NCBI GenBank assembly: GCA_960531495.1
Contig: OY482855.1
Coordinates: forward strand, 2,914,001 to 2,978,000
DNA: 64,000 bases
Reading direction: 5' to 3'
Source: Zeus faber
Taxonomy: Eukaryota > Chordata > Actinopteri > Zeiformes > Zeidae
The notes beneath the pieces were generated by a model. It worked only from the letters and a program-made list of their open reading frames with translations. It searched no databases and was not told the DNA's origin. Each line of letters opens with the position of its first letter. Positions within the stretch are counted from its first letter, which is position 1. The position numbers were made by a program, and so were the translations under genes. Shown piece after piece: positions 33,807 to 56,530 of this stretch.

Positions 33807-35298
33807 GTTGAAATGACTTTGGGAAAGTCAGTTCAGCTGCCCATGTCAGTGTACCAAAGAAAATGATGAAAAAGGGGAATTCTGAGTCCAGTGGAAAGAT
33901 AACCACGGGAAGGTAATTGACTTGTCGGGAACGTCACCACTAAAGAAGTATGTGCTGCTAAATGATCGAAGAAGGCTGAAGATGGAGGATGACTGTAGTC
34001 TTTATCTACGTAGACCCCAGATTGAAGATCAAGGAGACTAAAAGTGTTCTTATTATGATTCTAAATTAGTGAATGTGAGAGAGGATGGAGTGCAACCAAA
34101 GCCTGACTACAGATATAAAATCATGACTCTTGTGGTATTAAATGAAAGTAAAATTGTAGAGCCCGCAGTTGTTGGAGAAGTAGGAAAATTGACAACTGAA
34201 GCATCAACTCCCCCACCAATTGAAGAAACAAAGCAGACGTCCGCCTTGTTAGGTCTGAAAGTCACCAATGTTGCAGAGGAATTGCGGTTAACTACTGCTG
34301 CGCCTCAGATGATTCCAACAACTCCAATTTCAGTGAATACTGTGATCAGAACTAAATAAGGAAATACAGCTAACCTTCCATGTAAATGTAGTAAATGGAA
34401 TACTGGTGGAAATATTTCCCCCAAATGGAAAAATGCGCGTGGTGAAGACATAGTGCTAACAGGACCTGATGTTAGCAGTGTGCCTCGCAATCAACGAAAG
34501 TATGCGTTGATGAATGACAGGAGAGGGGTTAAAGTTCAAAATGACTGTTCGCTTGTGGTACATAATGTACTATGGGAAGATCAAGGAGAATATACATGCA
34601 CATATTTGGATTCAGAGTTTAAATACATCCCAAGACAAAATTATTGAGAAGCGGGATACAGAACTTACAAGATAATGCTGGTAGTAAAAGGTCTGGTTAC
34701 TAAAGAAATAAGTATGATTGCTCATGAAATTCAAAACCAACTAGTCACACCAAGGGTGACTGTTGGACCGATGACATCTATTTCCTTAGCTCGGGGAATA
34801 ACTAGTAGTATTAACATATCATCGTCAGTTACCACTCTAGCTCCAACATTGGCAGAAAAGGATGTTACTACTACGATGATGACCACTTCTACTTCTGTAA
34901 CTCCCAGTAATCATACAAGGGAGGTTGTGAGGATGAGATCCACCACCTATAAAACACTGATGACTTCTTTGGTGTCTACAATGTCTGTAGATAAGATACT
35001 GACACCTATCGCTACATCCCCATCATCTGAGAAGTGGATAAATATAACTCAGAAGTCTATGGTGAAGTTGGAAATTAAGTTAAACAATAGCATGGAGAGC
35101 TCTGTGATTGGAGAGCCAATTGCTGAGGAGATTGATAGTAATTCAGGAGAAATAGCTAAGACGACTATGACGAATGTGGTCAATGATTTTCTTGAACCAG
35201 AGTGGACATCAGAAGACATGACTGATCATCTTCATGCTTTACAGAAGCGAGAAACCCAGTTAAAGCATATGGCTTTGATTCCTCGGCGATGCAAATAA
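33807..35298 (+). pseudogene. ERV-2 env surface region with two Ig V-like domains
   Basis: Mostly one frame, interrupted by stops at 33883, 34039, 34357 and 34645 and by a one-base shift near 33840. Domain 1 (about 33818-34056) and domain 2 (about 34360-34612) align with each other: LPCQC / LPCKC (B-strand Cys), VQWKD / PKWKN (C-strand Trp), NDRRRLK / NDRRGVK, DDCSLYL / NDCSLVV, and EDQGD..C / EDQGEYTC. The last is the D-x-G-x-Y-x-C signature of the F strand in V-set Ig domains; in domain 1 the Tyr codon has become a stop. A Ser/Thr-rich stalk follows (34750-35160). The downstream region is retroviral transmembrane env, then purine tract and LTR, so these domains belong to the viral surface protein or were fused into it. 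Confidence 0.7.
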
Positions 35299-35777
35299 CA
35301 GACCCATGGGCTAAGAGAAATCTGTGGTTCCAACAGATAACTCACTCCATTAGAATAACTACTAATTCCAATTGTCCGTGTGTGGTGAAAGTTCCAGCTC
35401 CGGGCACATGGCCATCAATTCTAGAGACAGTACCGGAACCTTTGACGTCTGAATGTCAAAGTAATGCATTATCGTGGCTGCTTTTCAGACAACAAGCAGC
35501 GAATGAAGTATGGCTGGCTCTGTCGGTCAATCAATTTAGACCTGGATGTAGGTGTTCCTGGTTGAGAGAACTACCATATTTAAATCTTCTTGATAAGTAT
35601 GAAGATATTAGAACAGCAACACCTGAAGCTATGGAAGTTACACCTGCGAAAGGTACAGATTGCTTTTGTTCTAATGATACTCATGAAGGAGATGGTATGT
35701 TTATGGGGCAAAGACTTCCAAAAGTAGGAAGAAAAGAGAATAGGCACAATTTCACAATTTGGAGTCTTATCATTTGA
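35289..35777 (+). pseudogene. ERV-2 env, middle segment
   Basis: Open in a second frame. It overlaps the end of the Ser/Thr-rich segment and the beginning of the transmembrane segment, so env has suffered two frameshifts. It is cysteine-rich (CPC, CRCSW, CFC pairs) and contains an N-linked glycosylation motif (NDT), as expected for the membrane-proximal part of a surface subunit. No specific receptor-binding fold was recognised. Confidence 0.65.
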
Positions 35778-36409
35778 GGATATCTTTAGGAGAAAAATGG
35801 GCTATAGGATTGTTTCCATGGTATGGGGTTACATTCTTAGCTGATCATATATATCACATATATATCACATATACCCTACAAGGGTTTGCAAATGAGACCA
35901 TAAGAGGGTTTAAATATTTGTCTAACGCCCAGAGGAGTCATCGATTGACGTTGCTGAAACACAACATGGCTCTTGATTATATTTTGGCCAGACAAGGTGG
36001 CCTCTGCATGGCTTTAAATCTAACCGGAGATGCCTGTTATACGTTGATCCCTGATGTCTCCGACAATATGACTAACGCCATAGATGCGTTGAAACTTATA
36101 AGGGATGCATTTGGGCCATCAAAAGGAGCTGGGTGGTCAGCTAATGCTTTGCTGCAAGATAAATTAGGACCATTAGGAGCTATAGTAGTTCAGGCTATGG
36201 GGGCTGCTCTTCTATCACTGTGTGTGATGTTTTGTTTTTGTATGGTGTTGTTGACCTTTGCAAAGGCCATGATATTGAGATGGGTAGGAGTTGTAATGCC
36301 GGGAGAAAGTGTTCAGATGCCACTATTAGGTAGTAAGGACGTCAGTGAAGATGAGGAGGAAATAATGATGAAGGAGGAGCTAACACTAGTAGAGAAATAC
36401 CAATTCTAA
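35759..36409 (+). pseudogene. ERV-2 env transmembrane subunit
   Basis: A third frame, open to its stop at 36407-36409 (216 codons). It contains a heptad-like helix, then ALDYILARQGGLC, the conserved stretch in front of the disulfide loop, with C83 and C93. The spacing is C-x9-C and the third cysteine of the usual C-x6-CC is a Tyr. A hydrophobic membrane span covers about residues 141-168, followed by a cytoplasmic tail of about 45 residues that is acidic near its end. Env fuses viral and cell membranes; this copy is split from its surface part by frameshifts. Confidence 0.85.
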
Positions 36410-37000
36410 ATATCTGATTCCATCATATACTCAACACTATTGTTAACAAGGAAAATGCATGGACAAAGGGGGAAAAGGAAAATGTTAATCATATATTGGA
36501 ATAATGTTAAAGTATAATGCAAAATTGATTATCATCATTATACTGTATTTGATGTTTGTGCAAGATACTGGCTGGTGATTCTTTCTTTCAGGACCAGTCA
36601 GAGGGTGGCTGTGTCCAGAGATCCTAACAGCCTAATGGACTTGAACACTCAAACATGGACACTCGAAAATGGAGGATGAAAATGGACGGCGGACCCTGAA
36701 TGAGGACATCATGATCAGGAGTGTCGAGTGAAATATCATTAAGAGGTTGATGGTGTTAAAAAAAGCAACAGTTCAATACATACATATGTGTTCTGAATGT
36801 ATTTATAATATTGGAGTTTGTTTACTACAATGTAACCTGTATTATTGATGAATATCCTGAACTTTACACTAGATTTTTTTAGCAAGACATATTACTTTGA
36901 TTTGCTATTGTTTTCTTTGGGTTGTCTGTAGTAGGATGAAGTGAATACATTGGGACCTCAGGCATTTTCTTTTTTGAGGTTTTTGAGGGACATTGGTGCT
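36410..37000 (+). other. ERV-2 region after env, no gene recognised
   Basis: AT-rich, with a splice-acceptor-like tgattctttctttcag at 36576-36591 followed by gaccagtcagagg. No supported reading frame. The conserved block begins after it. Confidence 0.5.
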
Positions 37001-37272
37001 AGGCTGGGAAAGGTCCACTGGAAGGTCCGATGGGTCGACCAGCCTGACTTTGGACAAATTTTTTGATTTATTTCTGAGGCTCTAAATGTATTAATTTATA
37101 TGTAACATCCTATACAGTTTTCTAAACCCTTCGTCTTTTTCTGTTAATTGGTTTGGAGTACCTTAGGTGGTTGCCTGGGGCAGAGGGACTGTGAGAGAAT
37201 TTTCCTGTTTTGATTGATTGATGGATGTTCTAAGAAAGGAAGCTGCCGGATGGGTTTTTCGCTCTCACACTC
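37001..37272 (+). other. Conserved post-env block, ERV-2 copy
   Basis: Partner of 28843-29172, shorter by about 60 bp. It contains gtccgatgggtcgaccag, cagagggactgtgagagaat and tttttcgctctcacactcc. GTGAGAG (37191-37197) can pair with CTCTCAC (37262-37268); the bases between the arms differ from ERV-1 more than the arms do. Confidence 0.7.
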
Positions 37273-37418
37273 CACACATTTGCTGTATTGCTACGACTAA
37301 GCATGGTCAGAAGGGTATATCATAACCAATTGTGTTTGTCATTAAGTGATTTCTACTAAGCCAATTAACATCGTATGTTCAATTACTCTTCTCTCTGTCG
37401 AGACATTGTATAGTCTCG

Positions 37419-37430
37419 AAGGGGGGAATA
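37419..37430 (+). other. Polypurine tract of ERV-2
   Basis: aaggggggaata lies immediately before the LTR start tgaggtgtct at 37431. Confidence 0.85.
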
Positions 37431-37863
37431 TGAGGTGTCTGGAACGTTTGAGGTGAATAGGTCACTGAGCTCCCAAAGCTGAGATATAGTGCGGTCATAA
37501 TATTAACTATGTTACTATTAGATTTATTGCTTGAGAACGAGAATAACAACGGGTCTGTTCAGAGGAATTTGTTTATTCCTCCAGCTCGACCAGAGGAGGA
37601 AATGTTTAGATTTATGACAAGACAGAGGCTGAGCGGGCACCTATAGGTCGGGACCAGAGATGGTATGTTATCTATGGACAGCTTTAAAAGCGAGTGCAGA
37701 GCATCACTTGGCAGAGATTCCATCTGGCTCGGGTCTCTCCCAGGCCGTCCATGGCAAGTCTGGTTTGATGCTGATTTGTGTAATAAAACTATTATATCAA
37801 TCAAGTCAGCGTCAGCGGTCACTCCTTCATTCTTCAACACATCACACCCATCAAGAAACTACA
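37431..37863 (+). mobile_element. ERV-2 3' LTR
   Basis: 433 bp, TGAGGTGTCT to AGAAACTACA, directly after a purine tract. It has homologous copies at 1305-1769 (reverse, solo) and 25982-26256 (reverse, short form). An aataaaac polyadenylation-type signal sits near 37782. Open frames on both strands within it match frames in the solo LTR because the sequences are homologous, not because they encode protein. Confidence 0.9.
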
Positions 37864-39290
37864 GTGTTTCTCTATTTTGTACAACCGTTTGTGTTTGTCT
37901 ATTTTGTGTTTCCATCTGTTGTATACTGTCTTTTGTTTTGTTTTGATTTCATGAATGTTGACGGGCCAATGTGATACGGTGCAGTGTAACTGACTAATAA
38001 CATATACAGAACATCTGTTCAATGTTTTGATGTCAAAACCCTTCCATTCTGATGTTCCCATTTGTGTTATTTACGTATTTATGTACTTATCCCCATCTTT
38101 ATAGAAAATGTTGGAGCCAACCCAGCCAACAAAGCCACTGTACCTGATTTTGCTTGTGTAATAATGGTTGTTTCCTCCCTAGATGAGGACCCGGGATTCC
38201 TCACTAATCTTGTTTCTCCTCTACTCACAGGCATTACACACTGAAATGTTGTTGTGGCAAAGGTTTGTAGTTGCAGAGCCATATCTCTCCTGCTAGTTTT
38301 TCATTGCTTTGCTTGTTTTGACATATGGTGAGGACCATAAACACCATAAACATAATGATTGTGCCAAGAACAATACAGGAAGAGGTGTTTCCACTGCCAG
38401 CTTTCTGTATTCTGTTTCAAGTGCTACTTTTGAACACTTCATGATGGGCTCTATCTAGCTGAGTCCCTATCATGAGTCCCTATCATGGTTAAAATATTGT
38501 TTTTGATATAATTGACATGGAATCCCGGTGAAGGTAAGCTTGACTGAGTTTCATTCCTGCCATTAGTGATGACGGGAATGCAAGGACGAACACATGGCGG
38601 GACCAGACTCCCTGCATGAAGTGCTGACCGGGGGACCAATGCGGTTGAGGTCTGTCATCTGTCGACAAAAGCCACACACAAACCACATCACGTAAACCAG
38701 TTGTGATCAGAGTGCCCGGTTGGAATTTATCACTTTTAGATTTTACTTAATGGATTGTGTAGACTTTTGTAGGAGATTACAAACTGTCGGATATTTTGTA
38801 GCCTAATCGATATTCTAAGGACATCATCCCCTACATATTAGACATTGTGATAATATCACTGTTTTGCATTTACTTTAGGTGCCAAGACTGTGGTCGGCTA
38901 TGAAACGTAACTGCAAACAGTTAGGAATCACAGAATTAATCCACGCACCCCACTTTTACAATCATGGACCTAGACCAAACAATGTTTTCATAATGTGTCT
39001 CTCACCCAAGTGCTTAAGTCTATGTGCCCAGATCAAAGCAACCCTACCCGTCCCACTTGAAGGACCACTCCATGACCCGAAATGTGACCGATTGTATAGC
39101 AAACCCCACACCAGTATTTCTCACATAATTCTCTGATCACCACAGTTATGCATTTTTCTTATACTCACCACAGTTATGTAATGCATTTTTATATACTCAC
39201 TAGTTATATAGTTGTTTTGTATATTCACTACAGTTGTTTGTCTATGCACTTACTTACACGTACATTTGCGCCGCTTGTTTGCCTACTATA
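37864..39290. other. Unassigned stretch, possible retroelement interior
   Basis: Mixed sequence with no recognised gene. A frame at 38879-39136 (86 codons) encodes a Cys-containing, basic product. In another frame just upstream (about 38825-38878) a hydrophobic stretch reads like a membrane span. Since a probable LTR with a purine tract lies at 40936-41214 in the same orientation, this could be the decayed env end of that element, interrupted by the Tc1 insertion. Confidence 0.35.
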
Positions 39291-40816
39291 TAGGTACATC
39301 TCATAAAATTAGAATATCATGAAAAAGTTCAATATTTTTTGTCACTCATTTCAGAAAGAGAAACCCATATATTATATAGATTCATTACAAAGAGTGAAAT
39401 ATTTCAAGCCTTTATTTCTTGAAATTTTGATGATTGTGGCTATAGATAATGACAACCCAAAATTCAGTGTCTCAGAAAATTAGAATATTGTGAAAAAGTA
39501 CAATATTGGAAAGTCATGGTGTCACACCCTAATCAGCTAATTAAGTCAAAACACCTGCAAAGGTTTTCCTGAGCCTTTAAATGGTCTCTCAGTCTGGGTC
39601 AATAGGCTGATGATGGGGAAAACTGCTGACTTGACAGATGTGCAGAAGACAGTCATTGACATTCTCCACAAGGAGGGTAAGCCACAAAAGGTCATTGCTA
39701 AAGAAACTGGTTGTTCACAGAGTTCTGTAGCCAAGCATATTCATAGAGAGTTGAGTGGAAGGAAAAAGTGTGGTAGGCAAAAGGGATAACCACAGACTTG
39801 AGAGCATTGTCAAGCAAAATCCATTCAAGAATTTGGGGGAGCTTCACAAGGAGTGGACTGAGGCTGGAGTCAGCGCAACAAGAGCCGCTACGCACAGACG
39901 AATTCTAGGCATGGGCTACAAATGTCCCATTCCTCGTGTCAAGCCACTCCTGAACCAGAGACATCGTCAGAAGCATCTTACCTGGGCTGTGGAGAAAAAT
40001 AACTGGACTGGTGCTCAGTGGTCCAAAGTACTCTTTTCAGATGAAAGTAAATTTTGCATGCCATTTGGAGAGGCACAGAATCCACATTGCTTGAAGTCCA
40101 GTGTGAAGTTTCCACAGTCAGTGATGATTTGGGCTGCCATGTCATCTGCTGGTTTTGGTCCACTGTGTTTTCTGAAGTCCACAGTCAACACAGCCATCTA
40201 CCAGGAAATTTTAGGGCACTTCAAGCTTTATGGAGATGCTGATTTCATTTTCCAGCAGGACTTGGCACCTGCCCACACTGCCAGAGGTACCAAATGCTGG
40301 TTCAATGACCATGGTGTTATTGTGCTTGATTGGCCAGCAAACTCGCCTGATCTGAACCCCATAGAGAATCTATGGGGTATTGTCAAGAGGAAGATGAGAC
40401 ACCAGACTCAACAATGCAGATGACCTGAAGGCTGCTATCAAAGCAACCTGGGCTTCCATTTCACCTGAGCAGTGCCACAGGCTGATCGCCTCCATGCCAC
40501 GCCGCATGGATGCAGTAATTCCCGCAAAAGGAGGCCCAACCAAGTATGTATGAGTGCGTAGAAATGAACATACTTTTCAGAAGCCTGACATTTCTGTTAA
40601 ATATCCTTTTTTTTATTGAGCTTATGTAATATTCTAATTTTCTGAGACACTGAATTTGGGGTTTTCATTACCTAGAGCCACAATCAATTTCAAGAAATAA
40701 AGGCTTGAAATATTTGAATCTATGAATCTATATAATATATGGGTTTGACTTTCTGAAATGAGTGACAAAAAATATTGAACTTTTTCATGATATTCAAATT
40801 TTATGAGATGTACCTG
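39291..40816 (+). mobile_element. Tc1/mariner-family DNA transposon, dead copy
   Basis: 1526 bp with inverted terminal repeats of well over 60 bp. The left begins (t)aggtacatctcataaaa and the right ends with its complement ttttatgagatgtacctg; both are followed inward by gaaaaagttcaatatt. TA dinucleotides flank it at 39289-39290 and 40817-40818, as Tc1 elements duplicate TA on insertion. A second direct copy of the inner repeat lies near 39474-39500, the IR/DR arrangement. The interior holds a broken transposase. Confidence 0.95.
39610..40551 (+). pseudogene. Tc1-like transposase, frameshifted
   Basis: The product starts at ATG 39610 or 39613 with a helix-turn-helix DNA-binding region (GKPQKVIAKETGCSQSSV). 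A one-base shift near 39755-39785 moves it to the frame 39755-40423, which holds the DDE catalytic domain: LFSDESKF, FQQDLAPAHT and SPDLNPIENLW. Against the usual family length two short in-frame deletions are apparent, one after the first Asp (FCMPFGEAQN) and one before LYGDADF. A second shift near 40412 sends the last part (ATWASISPEQCHRL) to a third frame ending near 40551. The element cannot make an active transposase. Confidence 0.92.
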
Positions 40817-40935
40817 TATATCCTGTATTCTCGATTCTACCATCTATAAGCCACGTCATCCAGCATAGCCAGTGTTACTACTTAGTGTTTCATTAATCCT
40901 TTTAATTTTGTTAGAATGTGACTTGAGAAGTCACC
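40817..40935. other. Short unassigned segment
   Basis: No gene or repeat was recognised between the Tc1 end and the purine tract of the probable LTR. Confidence 0.5.
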
Positions 40936-41214
40936 AAGGTGGGAATGTTGTGGTTAACTAGTAACCTGTTATGGTTAAATTACTTACCCCATGAAAATAA
41001 CCTATTATATGTTATACTAAATCCAATGCAGGCAAGCTTCTCTATGACTACAAAACAGGCGAACAAAGAGGATGGAATCCATAGATTCCACAAAGTCGGC
41101 TCTGAGTTTGCTGCTGTATTTGTCTTACAGATACGCAATAAACTTTATCGCAGATTGTTTCGTTCCAGTGTTTTTTTTTTCTTCGAAGTTCTGAAAATCA
41201 GAATGAGAGAAACA
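40936..41214 (+). mobile_element. Probable LTR with preceding purine tract
   Basis: caaggtgggaa (about 40935-40945) resembles a polypurine tract. The following block begins TGTTGTGGTTAAC at 40946 and ends AGAGAAACA at 41214, with an aataaac signal near 41137. The ends and layout suit a short LTR of a retrovirus- or gypsy-like element, but no second copy is present in the window to confirm it. Confidence 0.5.
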
Positions 41215-42404
41215 TAGTCCAGACATCCAGGCTTTTTTCATAGGCCCAGGCCTGAATCTCTTTGTTTATGACAATGTGAACATGTTTTATTTTTTATATC
41301 ATGTTAATCGGTATGTCTTTCTCAACTGAAGTTTTTTGCAGCCAATGCCTGAATTCCCGTCTGGAGATTAGAGAAGGTTGTTATCTTATCTATCACTCTT
41401 TTAAGGAGTTTTGGTTTTTTTGCTAGTGGTTGCATTGGTCTCTATTACTGCTAGTTGGTGAGAATAGTCTTTTGATCACTAGAGGTCAAGGCATTGCTAA
41501 TGTGTGACATTCAATTACTAGCCACATTTTAACTTTGGAAAGCAGGATGTGTAATTGGCTATGGGGGACCAACCTCCTCAAAGTTGTCCTGACCACTGTC
41601 TTAGCCGACTCATTGAACTGTATATATACAATTGCAAATTTTCCATCAGCTGACTGTGTTAACATATCAGATTGCATCAATCTCCTAGAATAAATTGGGC
41701 TTCTTCAGTTGCAAAGAATAAAAAAGTAAACCATGGAATAACATTCAATATGGCATGGTGTGTCAACACAAGAAATAAGGCAAGAGCTGGAAATGTTGAT
41801 ACATTCTCATCTTTAATCTTAGTCTTTATGGAGACTAAAATCTAAATTGCCCAAAGCAATCCGCAAAAGGTATCAACGGAAAACTTTGATTACATAAACT
41901 GCTTTAGTGTGCGTTTCTAAGCCCTGTCTTTCTACACCCGTGATTAAATTCAGTCTTAAAACACAGGAGTGGGTTTGTGTCATGTCTCATCTTTTTCTAA
42001 CAAGATTGTCCACTATTGAAGATGGCAGGAAAAAAGAGACATCAACTGAATCTAATGTATAGAGAAAGTACTGTTTCATGTGGTTTAACGTTTAATAACA
42101 AAAAAAAAATCTAAATGAGGGATAGAATTGTGATTCTTACAAAGAGGCCCCACAAAAGCGAGAACGATATGAGTGAAAATGGAAAAAATGGAAGTGGAAA
42201 AACTATTAAAAAAAAAAGGCCCAAAGTAGATATGGTCATAATGTGAACAATGACATAAAATTGTTAAACATGCGTCTAAAAACACCATAAACCACTAAGT
42301 GAATTATTTCATACAAACCATCTGCGAGTCGTAAAAACACATTACCCCTAAAAGGGAAGAAGGAAAAAAATATATAATTTTTTTTAAACACCCTTTGTGC
42401 CCCA
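41215..42404. other. aldh3b1 3' side and intergenic sequence
   Basis: No gene recognised. On the minus strand an ATTAAA (42091-42096) lies about 310 bp after the aldh3b1 stop and is a candidate polyadenylation signal. A tatatata motif (41621-41628) and an aataaa (41690) on the plus strand suggest another decayed LTR-like piece, not confirmed. Confidence 0.4.
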
Positions 42405-53965
<11,561 letters not shown>

Positions 53966-54079
53966 CTATAGAGCAGAACAAAATGTATGTGCACAGGTGA
54001 GCATTTAGGAACATGAGATCAAGGCATCATGGTTCAAAGACTTTTATTAATCAATTATAGTTTATAGTTAATTATAGTT

Positions 54080-55226
54080 TACCGGGAAAACAGATCCACG
54101 GATGACGCGGTCTCCCAGGTACTGCACACCACGCTCACGCACCTGGATGGCCAGAAGGGGGCCTATGTGAGAATGCTGTTCATCGATTATAGTTCAGCTT
54201 TCAACACCATAGTCCCCACCAGACTGGCTGTCAAGCTGATGGAGCTCGGATTGAATGGTCCGCTGTGCACCTGGATCCTGGACTTCCTCACAGGCCGCCC
54301 CCAGGTGGTCAAGGTTGGGAAGTACATGTCAAGCTCCCTCACCCTGAATACAGGATCCCCCCAGGGCTGCGTCCTCAGCCCCCTACTGTACTCCCTGTAC
54401 ACACATGACTGTGTGGCCAGGTCCAGCTCCAACACCATCATCAAGTTTGCTGACGACACCGTGGTCGTGGGCCTGATCACCGACTGCGACGAGAAGGCCT
54501 ATGGTGCGTTCAGCTGAACGTACCAATGGAACTACCCTCCCCCCCTTGCAGAAGCTATACACCAGGAGGTGTAGTAGCAGAGCCCGCAGGATCATGAAGG
54601 ATCCTCATCACCCCAACAACGGACTGTTTCAGCTGCTGCAGTCAGGCAAGCGCCTCCGCAGTCACACAGCGAGAACAGAGAGACTGAGACTGAGTTTTTT
54701 CCCGCAGGCCATTAGAACTGTCAATGCTGACCTCACCAGGGGTCCTAACTGAGCCATACACTAGGCTCCACTACCTACTGTACTGTATGTAGCATACTGT
54801 ACCGCATACTGGGTCACTGTTCAGGGTTGTTCGTGATGCCGTATGGCTGCGCCGTACTGTTGTATACTGTGCTGTATTATCCCAAACACTACCTCACTCT
54901 ATTCACATTCACATGCCACTTTAATTGCACATATCTGTATATACATAGGCATATTCCCTCTATCTATTCCATTTTATTTCATTTTATTTTTATTGTATTT
55001 TATTCTATATATTTTTATCTTATTCTACAAGTCATTCAACTTACTGTATTACATTTTAGGAGTCAGTTAGTCGGTCTATTAGAAAGGAATTTTTTACTTT
55101 TATTTATTTTTCCTAGGACATATTGTGTGCTATCACCGGGTGCGTTGCATTACATTTCACTGCATATATGTATTAAAGTATGTATATGTATGTGACAAAT
55201 AGATTAAAAAAAATCTTGAATCTTGA
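54080..55226 (+). mobile_element. L2/Rex1-like LINE fragment
   Basis: 5'-truncated non-LTR element. 54167-54517 encodes reverse transcriptase with motif A (FIDYSSAFN), motif B ([12 protein letters not shown]) and FADDT (residues 94-98). A deletion then joins it, in another frame (from 54501), to the C-terminal region SSRARRIMKDPHHPNNGLF to FFPQAIRTVN. A 3' untranslated region follows, ending with gtgacaaatagatt and ttgaatcttgaa repeats at about 55215-55226, the typical 3' end of this family. Inactive. Confidence 0.88.
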
Positions 55227-55580
55227 AGAGAGGTTTAAAAATGTATGTCACTATCGCCGAATGTTTTAACACTTATGAAAGCCCACGCATTTGCACTATT
55301 CTGAGTATTAAAAACTTTGTGTCGTTGGCAAAATTCCCAGGAAAAATCACAACCGACGCATAGTTAGTGACGCGTTTCCCATCACTGAGCAATGGTTGGT
55401 CAACCAGAGAGGGTAGGCGTAGCTAAGGCATGAACACTTGCTCTTTCAACTCACTTGTGTGTGAAGCAGTGTTGTACCCTACTGATTATATCTTAGGGAG
55501 GTGACTGGAACATGACACCAGATGAGTGGGGAGAGATTGCCTCCTAGATTAGGAAAATTGCAGTGTAATGATATTAAAGG
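55227..55580. other. No recognisable feature
   Basis: Unassigned upstream sequence of aldh3b1. No reading frame or repeat was recognised. Confidence 0.5.
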
Positions 55581-55675
55581 TTTTATGAGAGACTTACACT
55601 GTCCTAGATGCAATGGCATACAAATACTCTTTTGTTGTATGCCCAACATGCTGACAGCACAGGTAAAAATCTAAA
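55581..55675 (+). mobile_element. 3' tail of the LINE family seen at 30127-33257
   Basis: Shares actgtcct..atg.aatggcatacaaa, ttgtatgccca.catgctgacagcacaggt with 33175-33240, including the 9-bp stem (55615-55623 with 55635-55643). Only the last bases are present, as in a strongly 5'-truncated insertion. The 5' limit is uncertain. Confidence 0.7.
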
Positions 55676-56329
55676 TCAAGAAAAGGTTTTATGATGGATA
55701 ACAATTTAACTGATAACTGTGGGTACAAGTCTAGAATCAACTTTTGGCTGGTGTGTGATAACATTCTGAAATATGCTTCACAAACTAAAATCCCAAAAGC
55801 GCCTTGTCTTTAATTTTAGAACCCACAATAAGGGAAACCAGAACAAGTATTGGAAATTTAACACAAGATTGTAACACAATGAAGAATATTGTTCAGATAG
55901 ATAGAGATAGGAGATATTGAAAATAATTAATCAATAGAAAATAATATCGGTAAATAGGAATTTATTAAATTCAGGATAAGAGAATTGACCATAAATGTTT
56001 GCAAGGTGCTCAACGGGAAAAAAGGAGGAAATGTGAAAGTACAACCATCGGAGAGCATGTCCCAGAACACTGTCAGCAGGATAGTCAATAAGAACTCCAT
56101 AAGAACTCTGCAGTGAAAGAAGCACGAACACAACAGTGAGAGGAAGTGGCAATGGTTTTACTTTTCATTAAGATGAAAAAAAATAGAGTAGTGAAATCAA
56201 ACTCAATGTCACTTGACCATACCCATATTTCCTCAAATAGTGACCGGTGCTTTTACAGTATTTGCCTCAACTGCCGTCTGGGTGCCATGCTCCTCAAAAT
56301 AAATATATCTAAAATAAACTGCCATATTT

Positions 56330-56530
56330 TTTTGTTCCGAGGCAGGGACAGCCGGGACGCACAGCGGGCAGGATATCACTCTCCATTACACAATCCACTG
56401 TCCTGATCCAAGGTAGAACGAAAAACCGGGCTTTCCGACTTCCAGCTTGTGGGAGACACCGAAGCGAAGCAGCAAAGCCCCAAAGCGAAGCGAAGCAGCA
56501 AAGCCCCAAACGACTCCACATGTAAGTAAC
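56330..56530. promoter_or_regulatory. GC-rich block, possible promoter or first exon
   Basis: A locally GC- and CpG-richer stretch (ccgaggcagggacagccggg, aaccgggctttccgac) in AT-rich surroundings, with a tandem repeat gcgaagcagcaaagcccc at about 56463 and 56490. On the plus strand it ends in cacatgtaagtaacg, a strong donor consensus at 56521-56526. It lies between aldh3b1 (minus) and the candidate exon at 57197 (plus), where a shared promoter or 5' exon would be expected. No experimental-type signal can be read from the sequence. Confidence 0.3.

Noticed and set aside
55931..56152. 73-codon minus-strand frame with a signal-peptide-like start
   Set aside because: Hydrophobic start followed by sequence with no recognisable family and no clear donor; a decayed repeat or chance frame is more likely.
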